This document shows positions 28,699 through 37,425 of a stretch of 51,507 nucleotides of DNA, piece after piece (positions within the stretch are counted from its first letter, which is position 1; each line of letters opens with the position of its first letter). Source of the DNA: Flavobacteriaceae bacterium (GTDB taxonomy: Bacteria; Bacteroidota; Bacteroidia; Flavobacteriales; Flavobacteriaceae). The translations under genes were made by a program, and so were the position numbers. The stretch covers positions 72,006 through 123,512 of the forward strand of contig PBNP01000027.1 of assembly GCA_002723295.1 (NCBI GenBank), read 5' to 3'. The notes below the pieces were generated by a model, which saw only the letters and a list, made by a program, of their open reading frames with translations, did no database searches and was not told the origin of the DNA.

Positions 28699-30087
28699 TT
28701 AAAATATAATACGTCCAGGGTTAAGAATGTTTTTTGGATCAAATAATTTTTTTAATTGTTCCATTAATTTAATTTCTTCCTTGGATCTGGTAGTATACAA
28801 ATATGCTTTTTTATCTAAACCTATTCCATGTTCAGCAGATAAAGAACCTTTGAATTTTTTAAGAGGAGCATAAACAATTGAATTAATTAAATCTATTAGT
28901 TTAGGTGTGTTCTTATCTCTTCCAATTATAAAATGAATATTACCATCTGCTATATGGCCAAAAGGAAAAATAGTTTTCACCTCATTAAGCTTATTAAGCT
29001 CTTTGGTAATAGAGTCAATAATTTCTCCAATTTTTGGAATAGGTAGACTTATATCAAAATGTTGATCAAATTTTGCTTTAGATGCTAAGATTGAAATATC
29101 TTCCCTTATTTGCCAAATTTGCTTTAATTCCTTATCAGAGTTTGCCATTACAGCATCAATTATTAGTCCTCTTTTTAGTGATTCCTCAATTCGATTTTCC
29201 AATAAATCATAATCTTGCTTTGGTTGACTACCTAGACTTTCAATAAATACATAATATTCATAATTATTAGACAATGGCTTTATTAATTCAGAAGATTCAG
29301 TCATTGCATTATATGTGCTTTTCCAAATTAACTCAAAACCACTTAGATTTCCTCCTAGCTCTGATTCTAAAAATTTTAATAAATCAACAACAAGTTCATA
29401 AGAATTAACACCTACAATTGCAGAGCAGCGACTTTTTGGTGCTTCCTGCAATCGAAGAACAACTTTTGTTACAATTCCTAATGTTCCCTCACTTCCAATA
29501 AAAAGTTGTTTCAAGTCATATCCTGAATTGTCTTTAATAATTTTTTTAAGAGATGAAATTATTGTTCCATCAGGGAGAACAACTTCTATACCCAAAACCA
29601 TTTGCCTAGTCATTCCAAATCGAAAAACACGGAGTCCACCAGCATTTGAAGAGACAGCTCCTCCAATTTGAGCGGATCCTCTAGCACCAAAATTCAATGG
29701 TAATAAAAGGTTTTTTTCTGCAGCTGCATTAATAAGAGTTTCTAATATAACTCCAGCTTGTGTAGTAATGGTTCTACTTTTATCATCTACCTCTTCAATT
29801 TTATTCATTTTTTCCAATGATATAACTAATTGATTTTTTTTTGTTTCTGTTCCACCAACTAAATTTGTTAATCCACCATGTACTATAATTTCTTGGTTGT
29901 TTTTATTACATATTTTTATAATATCACTTACTTCTTTTGTTGTTTCAGGAAAAGTTACAGCAATTGCTTGAAGAGGTTGATCAGTTTTCCAAATATGTGA
30001 GAATCTATTTAGAATCTGATCTTTTATAAGAAGTTGATTGTCTTTTAAAATTGATTTTAATTCAACAATTAGTTTTTTGTTCACCAT
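28699..30087 (-). CDS. FAD-binding oxidase, GlcD/D-lactate dehydrogenase family
   Basis: A 462-residue flavoenzyme of the VAO/PCMH superfamily. FAD-binding motifs include VHGGLTNLVGG, GGAVSSNAGGLRVFRFG and GSEGTLGIVT; the C-terminal substrate domain has GHIADGNIHF and SAEHGIG. Members oxidise D-2-hydroxy acids such as glycolate, D-lactate or D-2-hydroxyglutarate. The exact substrate is not visible. It is a single gene, convergent with the SLC13 gene and directly abutting it. Confidence 0.93.
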   Translation of the reverse strand: MVNKKLIVELKSILKDNQLLIKDQILNRFSHIWKTDQPLQAIAVTFPETTKEVSDIIKICNKNNQEIIVHGGLTNLVGGTETKKNQLVISLEKMNKIEEVDDKSRTITTQAGVILETLINAAAEKNLLLPLNFGARGSAQIGGAVSSNAGGLRVFRFGMTRQMVLGIEVVLPDGTIISSLKKIIKDNSGYDLKQLFIGSEGTLGIVTKVVLRLQEAPKSRCSAIVGVNSYELVVDLLKFLESELGGNLSGFELIWKSTYNAMTESSELIKPLSNNYEYYVFIESLGSQPKQDYDLLENRIEESLKRGLIIDAVMANSDKELKQIWQIREDISILASKAKFDQHFDISLPIPKIGEIIDSITKELNKLNEVKTIFPFGHIADGNIHFIIGRDKNTPKLIDLINSIVYAPLKKFKGSLSAEHGIGLDKKAYLYTTRSKEEIKLMEQLKKLFDPKNILNPGRIIF

Positions 30088-30164
30088 ATTGATTCTTTAA
30101 TTAAGCTAATCAAATGCACCATTAAGTTAAATTTTTTTTAATTTAGCCTCCAATTATTATTTAA

Positions 30165-30491
30165 TTGAAAAGGGAAAATACACTTTTTAGAATTATTATT
30201 TCATCAATACTTGCCATAGTTTTGATGATTCCAATTTTTGCTGCTTTACATAAAAGTCTGAATAATCACGAACATATAGTTTGCAGTGAAAGTTTAGCTC
30301 ATTTTCATCAGGATAATAATTCTTGTGTATTGTGCGAATTTAATTTTTCAAATTTTGATTTAGATATAAATTCAAATTATTCAACATTAAATAAAATCCC
30401 ATTACATAAATCCTTTTTAAACTATTCGGTTAGTTTTTTCAATTCATCCATACCAAATTTTGATTTAAGAGGCCCTCCAAGTTATAGTTAA
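30165..30491 (+). CDS. Small His/Cys-rich membrane-anchored protein of metal receptor cluster
   Basis: A 108-residue protein with one hydrophobic segment (about 8-27) and a short region rich in possible metal ligands: H29, H35, H37, C40, H46, H48, C54 and C57 (HEHIVC, HFH, CVLC). The start is a TTG at 30165; the first ATG would cut into the hydrophobic segment. I do not know a named function. It precedes a His-rich lipoprotein and a TonB receptor, so a metal-handling or sensing role is a reasonable inference. Confidence 0.65.
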   Translation: MKRENTLFRIIISSILAIVLMIPIFAALHKSLNNHEHIVCSESLAHFHQDNNSCVLCEFNFSNFDLDINSNYSTLNKIPLHKSFLNYSVSFFNSSIPNFDLRGPPSYS

Positions 30492-30577
30492 TTAACTCAT
30501 CTTGTATAATAACTATAATATTTTGTGCATTCTGTAAAGATTAGCATTTATAATTGTTTAACTTAAAAAATTTAAAA

Positions 30578-31138
30578 ATGAAAAAAAATATATTTATTTC
30601 AACCTTATTAATATTAACAGTTTTATCCTGCTCAAAGGATGATGATCACCCAGAACATGTACATGAACATGAACTAATAACTACAATGACCATAACATTA
30701 ACACCATCTGATGGATTTACTGGTGATACTATAACTCTACAAATGCAAGATTTAGATGGAGATGGTCCAAATGCACCAACTAAATCTGTCTCAGGAAATT
30801 TATTATCTGGAGTTTTTTATGATGGCGCTGTTGTTTTACTTAATGAATCTGAATCACCTGCTGAAAATATTACTTCAGAGATTGAGGAGGAAGATGAAGA
30901 ACACCAGTTTTTTATTACTCCAGGAGGAGGACTTATTGAAAATGTAGGAATAGAGTATATTAACCTTGACTCAAATGGAAATATTCTTGGAACGCAATTT
31001 CAAATAAATACTTTTGATTCTAGTAGTGGCACACTTACCTTTACATTAAGACATGAACCCACAAAACCAAATACTGGTCTTGCAGATGCTGGTGGTGCAA
31101 CAGATGTTGAAGCTACATTTAATGTTACTATTGAATAA
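30578..31138 (+). CDS. Lipoprotein with His-rich N-terminus, partner of TonB receptor
   Basis: A 186-residue lipoprotein: lipobox VLSC with Cys18, then an acidic and His-rich stretch (DDDHPEHVHEHE; H24, H27, H29, H31) and a beta-rich domain with repeated HxxE and acidic patches (EIEEEDEEHQ). Start is the ATG at 30578; a TTG at 30554 is less likely. Homologues in flavobacteria often lie beside TonB receptors. Database names such as periplasmic binding fold protein exist for it, but no function is established. Metal capture at the cell surface is the simplest idea. Confidence 0.72.
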   Translation: MKKNIFISTLLILTVLSCSKDDDHPEHVHEHELITTMTITLTPSDGFTGDTITLQMQDLDGDGPNAPTKSVSGNLLSGVFYDGAVVLLNESESPAENITSEIEEEDEEHQFFITPGGGLIENVGIEYINLDSNGNILGTQFQINTFDSSSGTLTFTLRHEPTKPNTGLADAGGATDVEATFNVTIE

Positions 31139-31164
31139 AGGTAGATATCTTTAATTAATAATAT

Positions 31165-31198
31165 AAAAAAGGTAACAAAATGATTTGTTGCCTTTTTT
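31165..31198 (+). terminator. Intrinsic terminator/attenuator between lipoprotein and TonB receptor
   Basis: A 9-bp stem GGTAACAAA/TTTGTTGCC (31171-31179, 31184-31192; one G-T pair) with a 4-base loop is followed by six Ts. It lies inside what looks like one operon, so it may reduce receptor expression relative to the lipoprotein. Confidence 0.8.
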
Positions 31199-31231
31199 AC
31201 TAATTATAATAGGAATTATATTAAAATTAAT

Positions 31232-33634
31232 ATGATCAGATATATTTATTTTATATTTTGTTTTAACTGTATAATTGTTTATGCTCAGAATTGCAACAAT
31301 ACCCTTTCTGGTAAAGTAGTGGATTTTCATGATGGAACAGAACTTGAACGAGCAATTATAATTGTTAAAGGAACAAATAAAGAAATAATAACTGATTTTA
31401 ATGGGTCTTTTAGCATTTCTAATCTATGTAATGAATCTTATATTCTTGAAATATCACATCCACAATGTAAAACTAAAGAGTTAAAGATTAAAGTTTTTGA
31501 AAATATTAATAAAACCATAAGACTAGAACATCATGTTGAAGAACTAAATGAAATTATTATATATGGCAATTCTTTTAATGAAAAGTCTAAAACATTAATT
31601 GAAAATAAAATTTCAAGTGAAACATTAGAAAATTATATTGGCGCAACTTTAGGTGATGTATTAAATAATTTATCAGGAGTATCCTCTCTTAATTCTGGAA
31701 ATTCAGTAGTAAAGCCAATTATCAATGGATTACATAGTAGTCGTGTTGTAATTATAAATAATGGGGTTAGAATGGAAGATCAAGAATGGGGGGCAGAACA
31801 CGCGCCAAATATTGACATTAATTCAATTGATAATATTACCTTAATAAAAGGTGCAGGTGCTTTGCAGTATAGTGGAAATGCTTTGGGTGGTGTTATAGTT
31901 GCCGAAGCACCAGATTTTAAATTAAAAGACAGTCTGTATGGTAAAACAATTATTAGAGCAGCTACTAATGGACAAGGAGCTACAACTACATCTAAATTAA
32001 CCAAAACACAAACAAATGGATTATATTCATCAGCTCAGCTAACTTTTAAGCGTTTTGGAGATTTCAAAGCACCAAATTATGTGTTAACCAATACTGGAGT
32101 TTTAGAGCGTAATGCATCTTTTAGGTTAGGTCTAAATCGATATAATTATGGTTTAGAACTATATTATTCAATTTTTAAAAATGAGATAGGAATTTTAAAA
32201 GCATCACATATTCATACTGCACGGGATCAACTTAGTTCAATAAATAGTGAAATTCCTTTAATAATAAATGATTTTAGTTATAAAATTAATTCCCCAAAAC
32301 AAGACGTTACTCATCATATATTAAGGTTTAAGTGGTTTAAACGTTTTGAAGGTTTAGGTAAATTAAGTCTGCAATATGACTTTCAGCGAAATAATCGCTT
32401 GGAATATGACGTTAGAATAGGAGTATATAAGAATATACCTTCAACTGATTTAAAACTTGAAACTCATAGTATAATGGTTGATTTAGATACTCAATTTAAC
32501 AATTCAATAAAATTTAAAACAGGTATAATAGGAAGATTTCAAGATAATTTTGCATCCCCGAAAACTGGTGTTAGAAGAATTATACCTGACTATGATAAAT
32601 ATGATCTAGGAATATATACAATAGCAGACTTTAGAGTTAATGATAAATTACTTTTTGAGGTTGGAAGTCGTTTTGATTACTCATATATGGATGTTTTTAA
32701 GTTTTATAGGAAATCTTTTTGGAACTCTCGTGGCTATCAAGACATTTTTCCTGAAATTATAGTAGAAGAAGAATTTAATAATCAAATTTTAACAAACCCA
32801 AAATTCACTTTTTATAATTTTTCTACAACATTTGGTTCTAGATATACCTTTGATGAATCTAGGTCAATATTATTTAATTATTCAATTGCTTCAAGAATTC
32901 CTAATCCCTCTGAATTATTTAGCGAAGGGTTACATCATGCTTCTGCTCGCTTTGAAATTGGTGATCTAAGATTTAATTCTGAGGTAGGGCATAAGATTGC
33001 TTTGACATTTAAGCTTCAAAATAAAAATCTTAATTTATCAATTAATCCATATATAAATACAATCAAGGATTTTATATTGATTGAACCTACCCAAATCCAA
33101 CAAACTATAAGGGGAAATTTTCAAGTTTGGGAATACAGACAAACTAATGCTCAGTTATTTGGGTTAGATATTGATGCTTCTTTTGCTTTAAACGAAAACG
33201 TGTTTTTAGATAATCAATTTTCATTTATAAAGGGAAATGATCTTATTAAAAATGAACCTTTGATAAGTATACCTCCAGTAAATATAAATAACGAGATTGT
33301 TTATCAAAACCCAAACCTTAATAATCTAAGGTTAGCATTAAAAAGTGAATATGTTTTTCGCCAAAATGAATACCCTGATAATAATTTTGAAGTTTTTGAA
33401 GCAGTATCTCAAACTACGGAACTTGTTGATGTAAGCACTCCTCCTAATGCATATCATTTGTTTAATTTTAATTCAAGTATAAATATTAAAGTGGAAAAAA
33501 ACTATAGGTTAGATTTGAATTTTGACATAAACAATTTATTAAATAAACAATATCGAAATTATCTTAATCGTCTACGTTATTATGCTCATGATTTGGGAAG
33601 AAATATTATTTTAGGTTTTAAATATAATTATTAA
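31232..33634 (+). CDS. TonB-dependent receptor of His-rich cluster (probable metal uptake)
   Basis: The 800-residue receptor has a signal peptide (ending IVYAQN), a CarboxypepD_reg-like domain (about 25-105), a plug (about 118-225; LGDVLNNLSGVSSLNSG, GLHSSRVVIINNGVRMED) and a barrel ending in NIILGFKYNY. The barrel contains GLHHASARFEIGD, also seen in flavobacterial homologues. Companion genes encode His/Cys-rich proteins. Zinc or another transition metal is the likely cargo, similar to ZnuD-type receptors, but this is inference. Confidence 0.87.
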   Translation: MIRYIYFIFCFNCIIVYAQNCNNTLSGKVVDFHDGTELERAIIIVKGTNKEIITDFNGSFSISNLCNESYILEISHPQCKTKELKIKVFENINKTIRLEHHVEELNEIIIYGNSFNEKSKTLIENKISSETLENYIGATLGDVLNNLSGVSSLNSGNSVVKPIINGLHSSRVVIINNGVRMEDQEWGAEHAPNIDINSIDNITLIKGAGALQYSGNALGGVIVAEAPDFKLKDSLYGKTIIRAATNGQGATTTSKLTKTQTNGLYSSAQLTFKRFGDFKAPNYVLTNTGVLERNASFRLGLNRYNYGLELYYSIFKNEIGILKASHIHTARDQLSSINSEIPLIINDFSYKINSPKQDVTHHILRFKWFKRFEGLGKLSLQYDFQRNNRLEYDVRIGVYKNIPSTDLKLETHSIMVDLDTQFNNSIKFKTGIIGRFQDNFASPKTGVRRIIPDYDKYDLGIYTIADFRVNDKLLFEVGSRFDYSYMDVFKFYRKSFWNSRGYQDIFPEIIVEEEFNNQILTNPKFTFYNFSTTFGSRYTFDESRSILFNYSIASRIPNPSELFSEGLHHASARFEIGDLRFNSEVGHKIALTFKLQNKNLNLSINPYINTIKDFILIEPTQIQQTIRGNFQVWEYRQTNAQLFGLDIDASFALNENVFLDNQFSFIKGNDLIKNEPLISIPPVNINNEIVYQNPNLNNLRLALKSEYVFRQNEYPDNNFEVFEAVSQTTELVDVSTPPNAYHLFNFNSSINIKVEKNYRLDLNFDINNLLNKQYRNYLNRLRYYAHDLGRNIILGFKYNY

Positions 33635-33685
33635 AATACTAGTAAGAGAAACATCAATATCTAGCCTAAATTAATTTACTATTAG

Positions 33686-34489
33686 CTACTCTGTGCCAGC
33701 TACAGCTTTTAATTCTGCCTCAAGTTGCCAGTATTCAGGTATATCAGTACAATTATCATAACGATAAGCTAATTTGACAACACCTTCCTTATTAATTATA
33801 AATTCCCCAGGGAGCAGCCATGGGTTATCTACTAAAGCACGTTGAGTACCTAGTCTTTCCTTAAGTAGTTTCTTCCCTATGCCATAATCAATATTAGCAG
33901 TTCCTAAAATTTGCGGACCATTTCCATCTAATAAATCATAAGCTCTATAGGCTTCATAGTTAGGATCACTCAACAAGATTCCTCTAAGACCTTGTTCTTC
34001 CATATAAAACGAAGCCCTTTCTGGTTCTGCTTGGGTTATAATTACAACTTGAACTCCCATTTCAATTATCTTATCATAATTTTTATTAAGCTCCTCTGCT
34101 CTTGCAAAACCACAACCACAGCCCGTATGTCTCCAAAATATTAATAGCAAAGGTTTTTCCCCCCACAAATCACTTAACTTGGTAAGCTTTTTAGACGAAC
34201 TTTCTAATTCAAAATCAAGTGCTTTATCTCCTTCTTGCAAGGGTATTTTATCCCAGACCGTTTTTGTAGGGCCTTCATCCCATAATTTCAACCATTCCAC
34301 TTGTGCTTTCTCTGTTTGCTTTTTAACAATGTCAGGCATTTCTCGTACTTGTCTGGTAGGATCATTTTCAGTTTGGCTATATATAATTTTATTGAATAAT
34401 ATAAAAGTTAAAACACTGAAAAACAACTTAATAGACTTAGCTGTTAATGTGGTGGACTTAATAAATTTTCTTCGGTCAAATGATGACAT
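33686..34489 (-). CDS. Tat-exported PRXL2/AhpC-TSA-like redoxin
   Basis: The 267-residue protein starts with a twin-arginine signal (DRRKFIK at 5-11, then hydrophobic to about 37). The mature part has a thioredoxin-fold redoxin domain with FWRHTGCGCGFARAEEL; the active site is Cys124-Gly-Cys126, unlike the CxxC of thioredoxins. The segment resembles the PRXL2/AhpC-TSA_2 family. It is probably a periplasmic oxidoreductase; the substrate is unknown. A TACATTTG box (34501-34494) lies only 4 bases before the ATG. Confidence 0.78.
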   Translation of the reverse strand: MSSFDRRKFIKSTTLTAKSIKLFFSVLTFILFNKIIYSQTENDPTRQVREMPDIVKKQTEKAQVEWLKLWDEGPTKTVWDKIPLQEGDKALDFELESSSKKLTKLSDLWGEKPLLLIFWRHTGCGCGFARAEELNKNYDKIIEMGVQVVIITQAEPERASFYMEEQGLRGILLSDPNYEAYRAYDLLDGNGPQILGTANIDYGIGKKLLKERLGTQRALVDNPWLLPGEFIINKEGVVKLAYRYDNCTDIPEYWQLEAELKAVAGTE

Positions 34490-34544
34490 AAACCAAATGT
34501 ATAAAAAAATGATTTTATTTTTTTTGCTAATGAAACTAAAAGTA

Positions 34545-34577
34545 AAAACGGATACACTATAATAGTATAACCGTTTT
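34545..34577 (-). terminator. Intrinsic terminator after initiator tRNA
   Basis: On the minus strand, downstream of the tRNA, AAAACGG (34577-34571) pairs with CCGTTTT (34551-34545) around a partly paired interior, followed by a T-rich stretch. It separates the tRNA from the redoxin gene. Confidence 0.7.
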
Positions 34578-34587
34578 ATTGTTTTAG

Positions 34588-34660
<73 letters not shown>

Positions 34661-34690
34661 ATATGGACGTCAAATATAGCAATTATTTTT

Positions 34691-34723
34691 TTTGTTAAAA
34701 TTAATATGCTTGGGCTACCTTTG
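34691..34723 (+). promoter_or_regulatory. Promoter of era (possibly leaderless transcript)
   Basis: TTTG (34691-34694), a 21-base spacer and TACCTTTG (34716-34723) match the flavobacterial TTG-N17-23-TAnnTTTG consensus. The era ATG begins only 4 bases after the -7 box, so the transcript should have little or no leader. Confidence 0.7.
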
Positions 34724-34727
34724 TTTA

Positions 34728-35618
34728 ATGCAAAAAACAAAACATCATTCAGGATTTATATCGATTGTAGGAAACCCTAATGTTGGAAAGTCTACATTAA
34801 TGAATGCTTTAATGGGAATGAAATTATCAATTACTACCCATAAGGCTCAAACAACAAGACATAGAATTCTTGGAATTCTTAATGGTGAAAATTATCAAAT
34901 GATTTTATCTGACACACCTGGAATTATTAAACCAGCATATGAAATGCAAAATTCCATGATGAGTTTTGTCAAGGAATCTTTTATTGATGCAGATTTAATA
35001 ATTTATATGATTGCTATTGGTGAAACACAGATTAGAGATGAAAAATTATACAATAGGCTAAAATCCAATAAAACTCCTGTTTTAGTCTTAATTAATAAAA
35101 TTGATAATTCAAATCAAGAGCAGGTTCAAAAATCTGTTAAGGATTGGGAAAATTTATTACCTAATGCTTTAATTTATCCCATTTCAGCATTAACTGGATT
35201 TTTTGTTAAAGAACTATTGAAAATTTTGATTTCTAAACTTCCTGAAGGACCTGAATATTTTCCTAAAGATCAAATTACGGATAAACCTGAACGATTTTTT
35301 GTTAATGAAACAATTAGATCAAAAATTTTAGAGAATTATGAAAAAGAAATTCCTTATTCTGTTGAAGTTCAAACGGAAGAATTTATTGAAGATAAGAAAA
35401 TGATTAGAATTAAATCTGTAATTCTTGTAGAACGCGAGAGTCAAAAGGGAATTATAATTGGTCATAAAGGCAACAAGTTAAAAATTGTTGGTAGTGGTTC
35501 TCGTAAATCTTTACAATCATTCTTTGAAAAAAAAATTTATTTAGAGCTCTATGTGAAAGTATCAAAAAATTGGAGATCTAATATTAGTAAGCTTAGGCAC
35601 TTTGGATATCGCAAATAA
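34728..35618 (+). CDS. era: GTPase Era (ribosome assembly)
   Basis: Era is an essential GTPase that binds 16S rRNA through a C-terminal KH domain during 30S assembly. G1 is GNPNVGKST close to the N-terminus, G3 is DTPG, G4 is NKID, and the KH motif appears as GIIIGHKGNKLK. I start at the ATG at 34728 (MQKTKHHSGF), which gives 296 residues; an upstream TTG at 34692 would add 12 odd residues and lies inside the promoter. Confidence 0.96.
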   Translation: MQKTKHHSGFISIVGNPNVGKSTLMNALMGMKLSITTHKAQTTRHRILGILNGENYQMILSDTPGIIKPAYEMQNSMMSFVKESFIDADLIIYMIAIGETQIRDEKLYNRLKSNKTPVLVLINKIDNSNQEQVQKSVKDWENLLPNALIYPISALTGFFVKELLKILISKLPEGPEYFPKDQITDKPERFFVNETIRSKILENYEKEIPYSVEVQTEEFIEDKKMIRIKSVILVERESQKGIIIGHKGNKLKIVGSGSRKSLQSFFEKKIYLELYVKVSKNWRSNISKLRHFGYRK

Positions 35619-35634
35619 ACAAAATATATATTTG
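35601..35634 (+). promoter_or_regulatory. Promoter of der within the end of era
   Basis: TTTG (35601-35604), 22 bases and TATATTTG (35627-35634) match the Bacteroidota consensus. The -33 box lies inside the last codons of era. The transcript would have a leader of about 30 bases before the TTG start of der. Confidence 0.65.
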
Positions 35635-35671
35635 TCATAAATAAACTAATTTTGCTGAAAATTCATCAAAA

Positions 35672-36979
35672 TTGGATAATATAGTAGCCATTGTTGGTAG
35701 ACCAAATGTTGGAAAGTCAACCTTTTTTAATCGTTTGATTCAGAAAAGAGAAGCAATAGTTGATTCCCAAAGCGGTGTAACTCGTGATCGTCATTATGGA
35801 AAATCAGATTGGAATGGTCGCGACTTTACAATAATTGATACAGGCGGTTATGTTAAAAACAATGATAATATTTTCCAAAAAGAAATTGACAAACAAGTTA
35901 CACTTGCAATAAATGAAGCAGATAATATTATTTTTATGGTAGATGTTGAGGATGGGATTACTGGAATGGATGAAATAATTGCAAAATTACTTAGGAAGGC
36001 TAAGAAGCCTGTTTTTCTAACTGTAAATAAAGTTGATAACTCAAAAAAGAATGAAAATTCATTAGAATTTTATTCTTTAGGTTTTAAAGAAATTTATCCA
36101 ATTTCTGCTATTAATGGCAGTGGAAGTGGAGAGCTTCTAGATGCTTTAATTAAAACATTTCCTGCTGATTATCAAACAACTAAAAATACTATCTTACCTC
36201 GTTTTGCTGTAGTTGGAAGACCAAATGCCGGCAAATCATCTTTTATTAATGCGCTAATTGGAGAAGAACGATATATTGTTACTGATATAGCTGGGACCAC
36301 TCGCGATAGTATAGATAGCAAATATAATCGTTTTGGTTTTGAGTTTAATCTTGTTGACACAGCAGGAATAAGAAGGAAATCAAAGGTAAAAGAGGATATT
36401 GAGTTTTATTCAGTTATGAGATCAATTAGAGCAATAGAACATAGTGATGTTTGTATTTTAATGGTTGATGCAACTAGAGGTTTTGACGGGCAAGTCCAAA
36501 ATATTTTCTGGTTGGCAAAAAGAAATAATAAAGGTATAGTTATTATAGTAAATAAATGGGATTTAATTTCTAAGAATAACAAATCTGCAAAAGAATATGA
36601 AATCAATATTAAGAAAGAAATTTCTCCTTTTGATGATGTTCCGATTTTATTCGTTTCAACAATAAATAATCAGAGAATCTATAAAGCAATAGAAGTTGCT
36701 GTTAAAGTTTTTAATAATAGGTCTAATAGGATTAAAACAAAAAAATTAAATGATATAATGCTTCCAATAATTGAAAAACAACCTCCACCTTCTTCTAGAG
36801 GAAGATATATTAAGATTAAATTTTGCACTCAACTACCAAAAGTTTTTCCTCAATTTGCTTTCTATTGTAATTATCCAAATTTGATAAAGGATCCCTACAA
36901 AAGATTTGTTGAGAATCAAATAAGAAGCCAATTTAACTTTAATGGTGTGCCAATGACTATATTTTTTAGGAAGAAATAG
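35672..36979 (+). CDS. der: GTPase Der (EngA), double G-domain ribosome assembly factor
   Basis: Der has two GTPase domains in tandem and a C-terminal KH-like domain and helps build the 50S subunit. The 435-residue protein has G1 motifs GRPNVGKST (about 8-16) and GRPNAGKSS (about 183-191), with DTGG and DTAG G3 motifs and NKVD/NKWD G4 motifs. The start is a TTG at 35672: the resulting MDNIVAIVGRPNVGKS is the usual Der beginning and no ATG is near. It ends at the base before the convergent merR-like gene. Confidence 0.97.
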   Translation: MDNIVAIVGRPNVGKSTFFNRLIQKREAIVDSQSGVTRDRHYGKSDWNGRDFTIIDTGGYVKNNDNIFQKEIDKQVTLAINEADNIIFMVDVEDGITGMDEIIAKLLRKAKKPVFLTVNKVDNSKKNENSLEFYSLGFKEIYPISAINGSGSGELLDALIKTFPADYQTTKNTILPRFAVVGRPNAGKSSFINALIGEERYIVTDIAGTTRDSIDSKYNRFGFEFNLVDTAGIRRKSKVKEDIEFYSVMRSIRAIEHSDVCILMVDATRGFDGQVQNIFWLAKRNNKGIVIIVNKWDLISKNNKSAKEYEINIKKEISPFDDVPILFVSTINNQRIYKAIEVAVKVFNNRSNRIKTKKLNDIMLPIIEKQPPPSSRGRYIKIKFCTQLPKVFPQFAFYCNYPNLIKDPYKRFVENQIRSQFNFNGVPMTIFFRKK

Positions 36980-37306
36980 TTAAATGTGATCTAGAATTTC
37001 CTTTAACTCAAACTTAATTTTTTCTAATTTTGTTAGAATTTCTTTTTGAGCAACTGCTCCACTTTTTTGTTTAAGTTGTTTTCTTGCACCCTCTAATGTC
37101 ATACCCCTTTCTTTAACAAGATGATATATTAGTTGGATATTTTCAATATCTTTTGGAGTATACTTTCTAGTACCAGTTTCTTTTTTTTTGGGATTAATTT
37201 GATAAAATTCTTTTTCCCAAAAACGCAGTAGAGATGGTTTGACATTAAATGCTTTTGAAACCTCTCCAATATTATAATAGAGTTTTTCTGGAAGGTTAGC
37301 AATCAT
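36980..37306 (-). CDS. MerR-family transcriptional regulator
   Basis: A 108-residue protein with an N-terminal MerR winged HTH: LYYNIGEVSKAFNVKPSLLRFWEKEF, then YTPKDIENIQLIYHLVKERGMTLEGARKQL, and a short coiled coil at the end. There is no effector-binding domain. The ATG overlaps the original stop of the upstream M23 peptidase reading frame (TAATG), so the two genes are translationally coupled in flavobacterial style. Confidence 0.9.
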   Translation of the reverse strand: MIANLPEKLYYNIGEVSKAFNVKPSLLRFWEKEFYQINPKKKETGTRKYTPKDIENIQLIYHLVKERGMTLEGARKQLKQKSGAVAQKEILTKLEKIKFELKEILDHI

Positions 37307-37425
37307 TAATCTAAAGATTGATTTTCTTGATTAGCCAGTAAAAGAAGTTTGTCAAATTCCTCAGAAGATAGATCACCATAGTAGAAGTTTATAGGGTTAA
37401 TCTTTTGATTATCTTTAAATATCTC
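37306..37425 (-). pseudogene. In-frame remainder of M23 peptidase gene after premature TAA
   Basis: Directly after the TAA at 37428-37426, the same frame runs on for 39 codons to a TAA at 37308-37306. The text starts EIFKDNQKINPINFYYGD and ends ANQENQSLD, which is the normal C-terminal continuation of M23 proteins after GPHLH(Y). Typical homologues have HYE here, so a Tyr codon (TAT/TAC) appears to have become TAA. The end meets the ATG of the merR-like gene, as expected for the intact operon. Confidence 0.8.
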
